Assembly: GCF_039540065.1 (NCBI RefSeq)
Contig: NZ_CP154278.1
Coordinates: forward strand, 806,001-870,000
DNA length: 64,000 nt
Origin: Wolbachia endosymbiont of Encarsia formosa
GTDB lineage: Bacteria > Pseudomonadota > Alphaproteobacteria > Rickettsiales > Anaplasmataceae
Direction: 5' to 3'
Shown: positions 56,510-64,000 of the stretch, one piece after another
How positions within the stretch are numbered: position 1 is the stretch's first letter
Layout of the letters: each line of letters starts with the position of its first letter
The notes under the pieces: model-generated
What the model was told of the DNA's origin: nothing
Databases searched by the model: none
What the model saw: the letters and a program-made list of their open reading frames with translations, nothing else
Made by a program: the position numbers and the translations under genes

Positions 56510-56666
56510 CTTTGTTGCATAGCAGGAGAAAAAGTAGCGATTACTGACAAAATTCATTATAAAATAGCCATTTAGCCGCTTAAGGATAAATATATCATAA
56601 AAAATGAGAGTCAGTAACCAAGGTGAATATAACAAATTTTTCCAAGAAAGAGGAATATTTTCATTT
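56510..56666 (+). mobile_element. 5' fragment of the IS5-family element
   Basis: CTTTGTTGCATAGC at 56510 matches the left end of the two other copies minus its first three bases. CATAAAAAATGAGAGTCAGT near 56597 corresponds to the transposase start, where the ATG of MPQKMRV has become ATC. Similarity stops within codons for GIFSF near 56666. No right end is present. Confidence 0.75.
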
Positions 56667-56834
56667 AGGCAAGGTGTTGATAAGAAGTTTAAGCTACAAG
56701 AGCATTAAATATAGTGATGAAGCACGAGAATATCTAAATCACACATATTGAGAAGCAACCTTCAACAAGTGTAGATGGAGCACAAGCACAATCTTTAGCA
56801 GGTGAAAAGAAACAACTATAGTTTTCGTTATTTT
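56667..56834. other. Possible gene remnant
   Basis: An open frame of about 25 codons (56747-56823) reads HIEKQPSTSVDGAQAQSLAG before a stop and looks like the tail of a lost protein. It has no start and is preceded by a stop in frame. Confidence 0.3.
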
Positions 56835-56863
56835 TTAGTGTTGACCTTCTAGGTCAACACTAA
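56835..56863. promoter_or_regulatory. Perfect 13-bp palindrome overlapping a promoter
   Basis: TTAGTGTTGACCT (56835-56847) pairs with AGGTCAACACTAA (56851-56863) around TCT. It covers the -35 and spacer of the promoter at 56841-56869. It could be an operator for a dimeric repressor or a terminator of upstream transcription; no T-run follows on the + strand (TATATA), which favours an operator. Confidence 0.55.
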
Positions 56864-56869
56864 TATATA
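56841..56869 (+). promoter_or_regulatory. Probable sigma70 promoter of the gene at 56884
   Basis: TTGACC (56841-56846) and TATATA (56864-56869) are 17 bases apart. Transcription would begin around 56876, leaving a leader of only about 8 bases before ATG 56884. Confidence 0.55.
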
Positions 56870-56883
56870 CTTCTATATAGTTA

Positions 56884-57786
56884 ATGTGTGGAGGTAATGT
56901 GGTAGTAGATAATACAAAAGCAGTTGATAATCACGATTATTTTGATAAAAGTAATCGTTTTTATTTGCGCTTAAAAGATGCATTTTTTGAAAATGTGAGC
57001 CCAGGTAGTAAAGTACCTATATACTCTGAAGATAAGAACGAAGAAGTTAGTACTGATGACGATGAAGTGTAGTTTAAACACTTTTCTACTGTGCTTCCTA
57101 ATGAAGAAGGGCAGGAAAAGTATAGATATGAAGTTAATGGCAGGTATGAATACAAACATGCTAATAAGTACGATAGCAAAAATATTATAGGCAAAATTGC
57201 TCAGAAAATTGCAAAAGATGTAAAGGAAAGTATAAAAGACAATACTTTAGAATATATAGGAATTAAAGAAAGTAGAAAGAAAGGTAAAATTAAGCCTGCA
57301 CTGAGAATTATACTCGGCGATCTTACAAAACCAGTAAATGTAGTTGATATTCTAAATAGTGATGCATGCACGAAATATGGTGTAGATGGAATTACATTAT
57401 TACTGCCTAGTAAAAGCAAGTGTGAAACAAGAGGAATACGCTGCAGAGTTGATGAAAATGGAGTAAGAATTTATGAAGTAGCTAATGGCTCATATTATAT
57501 GACTTTAAATTGGTATGCTGAAGGAAAAGAGTGTAAGATGAAAATCAGCATTAGTGATGATGGTTCTGTAGAGTTTATTGAAAGCAATGATGTCACTTGG
57601 GATCAAATAGCTGTACATAAAGAGGTAAAAGTAGGTAGGCAATACGAAGCAAAAACTTTATATGAAGCATTGTCATATTTAAGGCGAGAAGACTCTGAAA
57701 TAATCAAAGGATTTTATCCTCGAACAAGTGTGGAAAGTATACAAATTACTACAGGAGTTAATCAAGCAGCTCTTTCAGAGTTATAA
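56884..57786 (+). pseudogene. GSY-MT-W family gene with in-frame TAG
   Basis: From ATG 56884 one frame runs 300 codons, interrupted by TAG 57070-57072. GTG 56899, with GGAGG just before it, is an alternative start. The second part has a helical stretch, then NVVDILNSDACTKYGVDGIT (compare FLNSDFCQKKGISGF in the paralogue at 52361-54526), and the core ANGSYYMTLNWYAEGKECKM with SDDGSVEF. It ends soon after the core, so it lacks the long low-complexity tail of its paralogue. The promoter is overlapped by a palindrome. Confidence 0.7.
57091..57786 (+). CDS. Main open segment of the third GSY-MT-W family gene
   Basis: These 231 codons after the TAG hold the whole shared domain and could be translated from GTG 57091, though no SD is evident. 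Residues about 125-175 of the segment align with the cores of the genes at 49397 and 52361. Confidence 0.5.
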   Translation: MLPNEEGQEKYRYEVNGRYEYKHANKYDSKNIIGKIAQKIAKDVKESIKDNTLEYIGIKESRKKGKIKPALRIILGDLTKPVNVVDILNSDACTKYGVDGITLLLPSKSKCETRGIRCRVDENGVRIYEVANGSYYMTLNWYAEGKECKMKISISDDGSVEFIESNDVTWDQIAVHKEVKVGRQYEAKTLYEALSYLRREDSEIIKGFYPRTSVESIQITTGVNQAALSEL

Positions 57787-57930
57787 TTTTCGTTATTGAT
57801 TGAAATGAAGTCTTTTGGGCCCAAAAAGGCTTCATGGTCGAAATTTTTGGAGAGGTCTTTATTGAAAAATTCAGGGACAAGAATAACATTTTTAAGATAT
57901 TGTATAACTATCACTTGCCCGCTGGGAGCT

Positions 57931-58434
57931 CTATTTTTCATACCATTCATTGATGAGTTTATTGATATCGTAATCCATAAAATCCTTTAGTGGTTGACTG
58001 GTTTTTATCTCGGCATTTTTAGGGATACACCTATCTTTACATATTGCGTACTTTATATGAAAGTTAATATCAACGTATTCCTGATTTGGAATGATATTAG
58101 TTTTAAAGGGAAATAACACCATATCTTCATATATGTTACTAACAAATGTAACTTCCCTAACTTTATCTTCATGTTCCTTGGGAGTAGGCCAATGAATATC
58201 TATATTTGATATGTTACCCTGACAGTCAAAGGAAGTAGGAAGGCCGAAATCTCCAGGATCTTTGTAATATATATGCCAACCTGGTTTTATTGTAACCTTT
58301 ATTGCGCCTTCAATGGTAAGGTTTGCTTTATTTACCTTACCAATGAGCAGATCAAATTTTGCAACTTCTTCTTCAGCGCACAATTGAGTGCAAGAAAAAA
58401 GTAAAAGTAGGATTGAGTATATACGTATTTTCAT
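57931..58434 (-). CDS. Secreted DsbD N-terminal-domain-like protein
   Basis: The 167-residue protein has a signal peptide (MKIRIYSILLLLFSCTQLCA). GWHIYYKDPGDFGLPTSFD and the later YAICKDRCIP, with Cys132 and Cys136, match the periplasmic DsbD-N/DsbC-like domain. There is no transmembrane or thioredoxin part, so it is a stand-alone domain. A role in periplasmic thiol relay or c-type cytochrome maturation is inferred. Confidence 0.8.
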   Translation of the reverse strand: MKIRIYSILLLLFSCTQLCAEEEVAKFDLLIGKVNKANLTIEGAIKVTIKPGWHIYYKDPGDFGLPTSFDCQGNISNIDIHWPTPKEHEDKVREVTFVSNIYEDMVLFPFKTNIIPNQEYVDINFHIKYAICKDRCIPKNAEIKTSQPLKDFMDYDINKLINEWYEK

Positions 58435-58687
58435 AAATACTCTATTTATAAAGAAAATAATTTAAGTTCTATCTATTATAATAAAAATATTATATAAATC
58501 ATTTGTTAATATAATATTATGCTAATACAAATATAATAGCAATTATAACTTTCATATATTATTTTTTTATTTTTAAGCAGTTATAATATTAAAGAGACGT
58601 AACAAATATAAATAGTAGTGGTTTTGCATAGAAAATCACAAATTTATTTCCTTTATAAATGTAAGACTTTTTAGAACTAGAAAGATA
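58435..58687. other. AT-rich spacer
   Basis: No gene is seen. The stretch is extremely AT-rich, with ATAATATTAT-type palindromes and one TATGCTAATA motif (58517) like the half-site of the inverted repeat at 27455. Confidence 0.5.
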
Positions 58688-58710
58688 CCTTGGAGCAAGT
58701 TGCTCCAAGG
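58688..58710 (-). terminator. Likely groEL transcription terminator
   Basis: CCTTGGAGCAA/TTGCTCCAAGG form a nearly perfect GC-containing hairpin starting 12 bases after the groEL stop. On the minus strand TATCTTTCTAG follows, only moderately T-rich, so termination may be imperfect. Confidence 0.6.
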
Positions 58711-58721
58711 CTCTTGTTTAC

Positions 58722-60380
58722 TTAGAATCCACCCATTCCGCCCATTGCTCCTGCACCCATAGGTGATGAAGCATTTTCTTCTTTATTTGGTAGATCAACT
58801 ATCATAGATTCAGTAGTAATAAGTGCGCTTGCTACAGACACTGCCGTTTCAAAAGCAATACGAACTACTTTTGCAGGATCAATTACACCAGCTGTTGATG
58901 CATTAGCGTAGTTCATAGCCTCAACGTTGTATATAAGCTCTTTATCATTCTGCTTAATCAAATAGTCAATTATAACAGCAGATTCAAGACCAGCATTTTT
59001 AACCAATCTTTTGATTGGAGCACTGAGAACTTTTTTGACAATGTTGATACCTATTTGCTCTTCATAGCTTGAAGCTTTTAGCTTATCAAGAGCAGATGCA
59101 GCGTAAAGAAGTGCAACTCCTCCACCTGGAACTATCCCTTCTTCAATTGCAGCTCTTGTTGCATGAAGTGCATCTTCTACTCTATCTCTACGTTCTTTTA
59201 CCTCTACTTCAGTTGCTCCACCAACTTTGAGTACAGCAACACCGCCTGATAATTTTGCTAAACGCTCTCTTAGCTTTTCTTTGTCATAATCAGAGGTTGA
59301 AGTTTCAATCTGAGATTTAATCTGGTTAATTCTAGCATTTACTCTGTTTTGTTTGTCACAGTCGCTGTCTTCACTAACAATTGTGGTATTGTCTTTAGTG
59401 ATTTTAACATTTTTAGCAGTACCAAGATCTTCAAGAGTCAAATCTTCCATCTTGATTCCAAGCTCATCTTTTATGACATACTTAGCACCTGTTAAAGCTG
59501 CTATATCTTCGAGCATCTCCTTTCTCCTATCACCAAAACCTGGAGCTTTTACTGCAGCAACTTTTAGACCACGTAATTTGTTGATCACTAAAGTGCTTAA
59601 TGCTTCACCTTCAACATCTTCTGCAATGATAAACAAAGGTTTACCAGACTTAAAAATAGCCTCAAGAATAGGAAGTAAAGGTTGAATAATATTAAGTTTT
59701 TTTTCTGTAATCAGCAAATATGGATCATCAAGCTCCACGCTCATCTTTTCATTATTTGTAACAAAGTATGGAGAGAGATAACCACGATCAAACTGCATAC
59801 CAGTTGTAAGTTCAACTTCTAATTCTTTTGAACCCTTACTCTCTTCAACAGTGATGACGCCTTCTTTTCCAACTTTTTTAACAGCATCAGCAATGCTATT
59901 ACCAATATCTTTATCACCATTTGCAGAAATTATTGCAACTTGTGCAACTTCATCCATTTTCTCTAAAGAAATTGTGCGAGACATTGATGTAATTTCCTTT
60001 AATATCACATCTTTTGCCTTCTGTATTCCATTTTTGATACAAATACGATCATTTCCAGCTGCAATTGACTTTGAAGCTTCCATTATCATATTGCTAGTCA
60101 GTATTGAGCATGTTGTGGTACCATCACCAACTTTGTCATTACACTGAGAAGCACTTTGAGCAATGGTGCTTACTATCGCAGAGTGTAATGGTTTTTCAGG
60201 CTTTATACCTTTCATTACCTTATAGCCATCCTTTGTGACCTCTGGTCCACCATATGGCTTACTAATTCCTATTGTATTTCCCCTAGGCCCTGCAGTTGCT
60301 CCCACCGTTGAGTCAACCATTGCTGCAACTTCACGAAAGGCTTCTTGCAAATGTTCGCCTGATACTACTATGTTAGCCAT
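58722..60380 (-). CDS. groEL: Chaperonin GroEL (60 kDa)
   Basis: It forms the 14-mer folding chamber with GroES. From ATG 60380 (AAGGAG upstream) it has 552 residues. Motifs: [15 protein letters not shown] and [10 protein letters not shown] in the ATPase domain, [31 protein letters not shown], and a short Gly-Met C-terminus (GAMGGMGGF). It is 89 bases downstream of groES. Confidence 0.98.
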   Translation of the reverse strand: MANIVVSGEHLQEAFREVAAMVDSTVGATAGPRGNTIGISKPYGGPEVTKDGYKVMKGIKPEKPLHSAIVSTIAQSASQCNDKVGDGTTTCSILTSNMIMEASKSIAAGNDRICIKNGIQKAKDVILKEITSMSRTISLEKMDEVAQVAIISANGDKDIGNSIADAVKKVGKEGVITVEESKGSKELEVELTTGMQFDRGYLSPYFVTNNEKMSVELDDPYLLITEKKLNIIQPLLPILEAIFKSGKPLFIIAEDVEGEALSTLVINKLRGLKVAAVKAPGFGDRRKEMLEDIAALTGAKYVIKDELGIKMEDLTLEDLGTAKNVKITKDNTTIVSEDSDCDKQNRVNARINQIKSQIETSTSDYDKEKLRERLAKLSGGVAVLKVGGATEVEVKERRDRVEDALHATRAAIEEGIVPGGGVALLYAASALDKLKASSYEEQIGINIVKKVLSAPIKRLVKNAGLESAVIIDYLIKQNDKELIYNVEAMNYANASTAGVIDPAKVVRIAFETAVSVASALITTESMIVDLPNKEENASSPMGAGAMGGMGGF

Positions 60381-60469
60381 TTTTATCACTCCTTAAATTA
60401 ATAAAAAATTTAGAATATTAAAATACATAATGCACTATATAGCGCATTAGTTTAGTAAAATAGGGATAC

Positions 60470-60760
60470 CTACTTGATAACAGCAAGTAGGTCTGACTCC
60501 TTCATCACGACATACTTTTCATTGTCATGCTCTACTTCTGTGCCAGCCCACTGCCTGTAGAAAACCTTATCACCAGTTTTTACAGTTAAAGCTATACGCT
60601 CTCCGCTTGAGTTGCGTGAACCACTACCAATTGCTATAACTTCACCTTTATTAGGCTTCTTTTCAGCACTTGATGGTAGTACAATTCCACCTTGTTTTTC
60701 TTCAGTAATAGGCTTTATTAGCACATTATCATCTAATACATTCAAATTTACACTTGACAT
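60470..60760 (-). CDS. groES: Co-chaperonin GroES (10 kDa)
   Basis: The heptameric lid of GroEL. The 96 residues show [20 protein letters not shown] with the mobile loop, [11 protein letters not shown] and [27 protein letters not shown] precedes the ATG. It is the first gene of the operon behind a heat-shock-like promoter. Confidence 0.97.
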   Translation of the reverse strand: MSSVNLNVLDDNVLIKPITEEKQGGIVLPSSAEKKPNKGEVIAIGSGSRNSSGERIALTVKTGDKVFYRQWAGTEVEHDNEKYVVMKESDLLAVIK

Positions 60761-60794
60761 TTATGTTTCCTCATTAATAGATTAACCTACAATT

Positions 60795-60827
60795 CTATGT
60801 AGTCATCTAAAGGTTACATTTCAAGGG
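60795..60827 (-). promoter_or_regulatory. Probable sigma32-type promoter of groES-groEL
   Basis: On the minus strand CCCTTGAAA (60827-60819) matches the sigma32 -35 consensus. CTACATAG (60802-60795), 16 bases on, resembles CCCCATNT weakly. The site is 35 bases before the groES ATG. No CIRCE palindrome (HrcA operator) is seen. Confidence 0.55.
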
Positions 60828-60873
60828 CTGGAGTTAGTAAAAGTGTATAATTTAAGGTTTGAACAGAAGTTTT

Positions 60874-61671
60874 ATGGGTTACATACCGCTAGCAAACCGT
60901 AGTGTAATATCTTTATACGGACCAGATACGAGAGATTTTCTTCAGGGTATTATAACAAATGACATTAATAAACTAAGTAGCCAGCAGGCAATTTACTCTT
61001 TATTACTCAACCCTCAAGGAAAATATATGTACGATTTTTTTCTCATTGAATATGGTGGATATATTTTCTTAGAGTGCGAAAATGTGCACTTACAGCAAAT
61101 TATCGAGAAACTAGATTTACTTAAAACTTATTTGAGAGTGAAAATTAAAGACATTAGTGCACTATATAAGGTTGGAGTTTTGTTTGATGCTAAGTTGGCG
61201 GAGTGTAGTAGTAAGTCACAAGTTATTTTTCAAGATCCAAGGCACAAGCTGCTAGGAATGAGGATCATACATAAAGATGAAATAAAAGAACCGGTTGGAG
61301 ATTTTATTCAGTATGAAAAAGTTAGAATTACAAACCTTGTCCCAGATGGAGCAAAAGATATGGTGCAAAATTCATCATTTCCGCTGCAATATTTAATCGA
61401 TAAGATAAATGGTATAAGTTTTAATAAAGGGTGCTATATAGGTCAGGAAGTTGTAAATCGAATGAGCAGACAAGAAAAATTCAGAAGGAAACTTTACCTT
61501 GTTGAGGGAAAAAATGCACTTCCAAATATTGGCACTAAAGTAATCAATGAACATAATGAAGAAGTAGGAGAACTACGCTCTAGTGTTGACAATATTGGAC
61601 TTGTATTGCTTAATACTGGAAAAAGCCACGCAAATTTATATGTCGGTGGAGTTAGCATTAAGACGTTATAA
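60874..61671 (+). CDS. ygfZ: YgfZ/GcvT-like folate-binding protein
   Basis: The family (IBA57 in mitochondria) helps assemble or repair iron-sulfur clusters in a folate-dependent way. From ATG 60874 it has 265 residues, with the signature KGCYIGQEVVNRM at about 187-199 and an N-terminal LYGPDTRDFLQGIITNDI. TTG 60859 is an alternative start. It diverges from groES. Confidence 0.92.
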   Translation: MGYIPLANRSVISLYGPDTRDFLQGIITNDINKLSSQQAIYSLLLNPQGKYMYDFFLIEYGGYIFLECENVHLQQIIEKLDLLKTYLRVKIKDISALYKVGVLFDAKLAECSSKSQVIFQDPRHKLLGMRIIHKDEIKEPVGDFIQYEKVRITNLVPDGAKDMVQNSSFPLQYLIDKINGISFNKGCYIGQEVVNRMSRQEKFRRKLYLVEGKNALPNIGTKVINEHNEEVGELRSSVDNIGLVLLNTGKSHANLYVGGVSIKTL

Positions 61672-62405
61672 AATATCTATTCGAGTTTGAAAGAAAAGAA
61701 ACAAACAATGAAGCAACCAAGCTGATATAGTTATGCAAAAACTAGTATAATTAATTGCTATTTTAACACTTTTTTGATAATAGACAATAAGAAGGTAAGG
61801 AATGGTATTTAAATTAAAATTTTAAACATTCTTAAAGTAATGCTTTAGATACTTCAAGGTAAAACTTTTAAAGTAATACTTGAGTATTTTTAGATATTAA
61901 TCTGGAGGTTCAACAGGCACTTTTTTATGCTGTTTAAGAAGAGCAAAAATTGCATTTTCTCTTGCTGAAAGCTTGTGTTTCTTATATTTTCCATAATATA
62001 CATTATGTAATTTTTGATGCTAATAAAAATATCTGCCAATCTTTTAAACACAACCTATCGAATCTCCGGATTAGTACTTAAAAGGAACTATTAAAGTACC
62101 TCTTTAAGTATTAAGAAGCACTTAAAATTTCAACTACGACCCTCTATTTGTCTTTTCTTAAAAAGCGTTAAGATATTTATCAATTGAGTAAGTTTTTCTG
62201 TAAATATTTCAATCTAATCATACTCTTTTTGATGTCTTTTTTGATCTTTTTCAGAGTTATCCACAGTTTTTTTATTCTCAATTATATATATATTAGTATT
62301 TGGAGATCATATTTATTATAGATCTCCAAAGTACTCAGAAATGTAAAATTATATACTCTACTAGGTTATCAACTTAGTTATTAACAATTCTGTGAATAAC
62401 TACAA

Positions 62406-62440
62406 CACTTAAACAAGAGAAAGGTGCCTTTGCTCGAGCA
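62406..62440. repeat. Direct repeat, copy 1 (downstream of the ankyrin gene)
   Basis: The sequence around AAAGGTGCCTTTGCT aligns without gaps with 63486-63520 at about four of five positions. On the minus strand both encode a KAPFSCLS peptide. The two copies flank the ankyrin gene. Confidence 0.7.
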
Positions 62441-62512
62441 TGTTATGTATATCGTAAGACAAGGTATCTAAATACCCTTAACAAGATTTTAGATACCTCA
62501 AAAAATTTGGAG

Positions 62513-62544
62513 AAAAAAGGAAGAAGAAACTTCTTCCTTTTTTT
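62513..62544 (-). terminator. Rho-independent terminator of the ankyrin gene
   Basis: GGAAGAAG/CTTCTTCC with a 3-base loop has A/T runs on both sides, giving T-runs on either strand. It lies just beyond the ankyrin gene stop (62551). It should work for that minus-strand gene and could also stop + strand transcripts. Confidence 0.8.
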
Positions 62545-62550
62545 ACTTAA

Positions 62551-63399
62551 CTACACTACCATACTTGCCGCTATATTAGCTTCTTGTTTTATAGTGTCAA
62601 ACCCTTTACAAACGTAAACGGTATCTACACAACTCTTAGGCTTTAAAACATCATATGTAATAGAACAAATCGTAGCTCCAACTAATAATGCAGCGACTAA
62701 AGCTATACCAATTATAGTCGGCAATACCGTTAATGCAGCGCTAGTACCAAAATACAATCCTAACCCAATTGCTAATCCAGCTATAACACCACCATTAGCT
62801 TCTTGTTGTGCAATATCGTTTGTAGTTTTGCCATTCTTATCTCCTAATGTAGGATCAGCACCTGCTTCTAATAGAACTTGTGCCGCTTTTTTGTTGAAAA
62901 GCTTATCTTTATATAAAGGGGTCCTTCCATGGATATCTTGACTATTAACATCAGCACCTGCTTTTAATAGAGCTTTTACTACCTCTAAAGAGCCGTGTAC
63001 AGCACGATGTAAAGGAATTTCTCCACATCTATTTTGCTTATTAACATCAGCACCTGCTTTTAATAAAGCTTTTACTACCTCTAAAGAGCTGCGTACAGAA
63101 CGATGTAAAGGAGTGTTTCCATATCTATCTTGATTATTAACATCAGCACCTGCTTCTAATAGAGCTTCTACTACCTTTTCGTTACTATATTCAGCTGCTA
63201 TCTGCAATAATGTTAATTCATTAATATTATATTGATCTAACTGGTAGAAGATAAATCGGTGATTTATGTCAAATCCTTCCTCTTTCCACTTTTGATATGC
63301 GCCACAATCTTCTGTGTGTAACCACTTTTTCAGTTGTTCAAGTAAATCACTTCCATCTGAGTGATTTAACACACGTTTAAAATCTTTAAGCTCCAGCAT
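62551..63399 (-). CDS. Ankyrin-repeat protein with C-terminal membrane segments
   Basis: The 282-residue protein has a 60-residue N-terminal region, four ankyrin repeats (about residues 60-195, each with LLEAGADVN-type ends) and two hydrophobic segments (about 205-250). Repeats two and three are nearly identical in DNA, which implies a recent duplication. Ankyrin proteins of intracellular bacteria are often secreted effectors; here that is inference. It is flanked by a short direct repeat, beside a phage-like terminase fragment. Confidence 0.88.
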   Translation of the reverse strand: MLELKDFKRVLNHSDGSDLLEQLKKWLHTEDCGAYQKWKEEGFDINHRFIFYQLDQYNINELTLLQIAAEYSNEKVVEALLEAGADVNNQDRYGNTPLHRSVRSSLEVVKALLKAGADVNKQNRCGEIPLHRAVHGSLEVVKALLKAGADVNSQDIHGRTPLYKDKLFNKKAAQVLLEAGADPTLGDKNGKTTNDIAQQEANGGVIAGLAIGLGLYFGTSAALTVLPTIIGIALVAALLVGATICSITYDVLKPKSCVDTVYVCKGFDTIKQEANIAASMVV

Positions 63400-63471
63400 A
63401 TCAACTCTCCTACTAAAAATAATAATATACTTTAATTATTATATATTTAAATAATAAAGTCAACAATTTAA

Positions 63472-64000
63472 CTAAGTATCACAAATACTCAAGCAAGAAA
63501 AAGGTGCCTTTGCTTGAACAGACATGCTGTTATTCTTTAAAACTGCATAATTATACATATTATCAGGAAAAGGTATTCCCAGGCGATTTCTCTCAGGAAA
63601 CCACATGATAAACTCACTGAGGACATCAGCGATATCATCGGTAAATTCAGTTTCAGTATGAATCTTTTCAAACTCATCAAATATCAAATAATGAAAATCT
63701 CTTTCCGCTTTCTCAAGAAAGATATGACCTTGCTCAACAAACTGACTGCAAGACTGAAACACTTCCATCTTTGACCTCGTTCTTCTTGAGCCTAAAATAA
63801 GTGTGTTTGGCAGTAGTGCTCGGAGATCTGCAATAACCTTAAATCCGATCCCATGTTCTTCCACAACTACTCCATGCAGTCTATTTTCATATTTACTGAG
63901 AAACTCATGAATATCGTGTTCAACTGTGCTTGGATCAAGTTTTTTTGCCAACAAGTCTACCCACACTCCACATCTTTTTGGCTGAAACTCACTTTTCGTA
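63472..64000 (-). CDS. Phage terminase large subunit-like C-terminal part (5' truncated by window)
   Basis: The frame is open to the window edge, so the start is outside; GTG 63966 is only the first start codon inside. The segment has VVVEEHGIGFKVIADLRALL, SKMEVFQSC and FEKIHTETEFTDDIADVLSE. The acidic residues and the DD near the end match the nuclease domain of large terminases. No other phage gene is in the window, so it may be a prophage edge or a remnant. Confidence 0.55.
   Translation of the reverse strand, partial: TKSEFQPKRCGVWVDLLAKKLDPSTVEHDIHEFLSKYENRLHGVVVEEHGIGFKVIADLRALLPNTLILGSRRTRSKMEVFQSCSQFVEQGHIFLEKAERDFHYLIFDEFEKIHTETEFTDDIADVLSEFIMWFPERNRLGIPFPDNMYNYAVLKNNSMSVQAKAPFSCLSICDT
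63486..63520. repeat. Direct repeat, copy 2 (inside the terminase-like frame end)
   Basis: This copy encodes the last residues of the terminase-like frame (AKAPFSCLSICDT) and matches 62406-62440 without gaps. The ankyrin gene lies between the copies. Confidence 0.7.

Larger units (their letters stand above)
61672..62550. other. Gene-free stretch with hairpins, DnaA-box-like sites and a gene remnant
   Basis: No gene is supported over 879 bases. A minus-strand open frame without a start (61897-62019) reads KLSARENAIFALLKQHKKVP before its stop and may be a remnant. TTATCCACA (62257-62265) and TGTGAATAA (62391-62399, complement TTATTCACA) match DnaA boxes. Inverted repeats: TTTGGAGATC/GATCTCCAAA (about 62299-62329) and AGGTATCTAAA/TTTAGATACCT (about 62463-62498). 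Confidence 0.55.

Noticed and set aside
56835-56863. Intrinsic terminator call for the palindrome
   Set aside because: The stem is followed by ATATATAC rather than a T-run, and it coincides with a promoter, so operator is preferred.
62161-62510. Chromosomal replication origin
   Set aside because: Only two good DnaA boxes, no typical origin neighbours, and the Wolbachia origin is reported elsewhere. Kept only as a weak finding.
1-64000. CRISPR array
   Set aside because: No regularly spaced identical repeats with unique spacers were seen; the recurring ATTCCAG palindromes are dispersed singly.

Overview
The window looks like part of a Wolbachia chromosome (Alphaproteobacteria, Rickettsiales; an intracellular symbiont of arthropods and nematodes). 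This is inferred from several things together: high AT content, a merged tuf-S10-spc-alpha ribosomal cluster, many decayed genes and insertion sequences, dispersed short palindromic elements, an ankyrin-repeat gene beside a phage-like terminase fragment, and a solitary VirB2-like pilin. No database search was possible, so species and strain are not assigned.

Layout. 1-110: end of a tRNA (probably Tyr) and tRNA-Gly(TCC). 189-14573: tuf, rpsJ, rplCDWB, rpsS, rplV, rpsC, rplP, rpmC, rpsQ, rplNXE, rpsN, rpsH, rplF, rplR, rpsE, rplO, secY, adk, rpsM, rpsK, rpoA and rplQ, packed on the + strand with a second promoter before rpsM. 14585-19579: a YraN-like protein, atpH-atpA, greA, ribB and an M48 peptidase. 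19581-24098: VirB2-like pilin and fabG on the - strand, then ppdK on the + strand. 24203-28957: a disrupted zone with one gene broken by an IS insertion, a frameshift and a stop, a hidden broken small gene, and an HlyD-type adaptor cut by a stop. 28958-36000: housekeeping genes (grxD-bolA, malic enzyme, pgsA, bamD, yebC, an M23 peptidase, an SPFH protein) plus one lineage-specific membrane protein. 36079-37179: a TPP riboswitch, a nonsense-mutated PQ-loop transporter and thiamine pyrophosphokinase. 37184-46200: a second IS5-type copy, a C26-like peptidase, tRNA-Phe, coaD, a zinc-finger protein, cdsA-uppS, a broken helical-repeat protein, an IS4-type remnant and two decayed acetyltransferases. 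46260-57786: an unknown 506-residue protein, purA, infA-maf, an AGCS symporter, and three members of an unrecognised protein family, two of them broken. 57931-64000: a DsbD N-domain protein, groES-groEL with a heat-shock-like promoter, a YgfZ-like protein, an ankyrin protein and a terminase-like fragment running off the window.

The core genes supply translation, Sec export, ATP synthesis, envelope lipids, outer-membrane assembly, Fe-S handling and protein folding. The accessory part is a record of decay: at least twelve in-frame stop codons interrupt otherwise open frames, and two IS copies retain perfect 9-bp target duplications.

Most interesting observations: (1) a three-member family sharing a G-[SA]-Y ... 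M-T-x2-W core, whose one intact member also carries an SH3-ligand-like motif and two DSGxxS (beta-TrCP-degron-like) motifs, so it is a candidate secreted effector; (2) a TPP riboswitch whose predicted P1 helix contains the start codon of a PQ-loop transporter gene; (3) a palindromic element inserted in frame inside a peptidase gene; (4) a long gene made of an unrecognised repeat of about 37 residues, now split by two stops.
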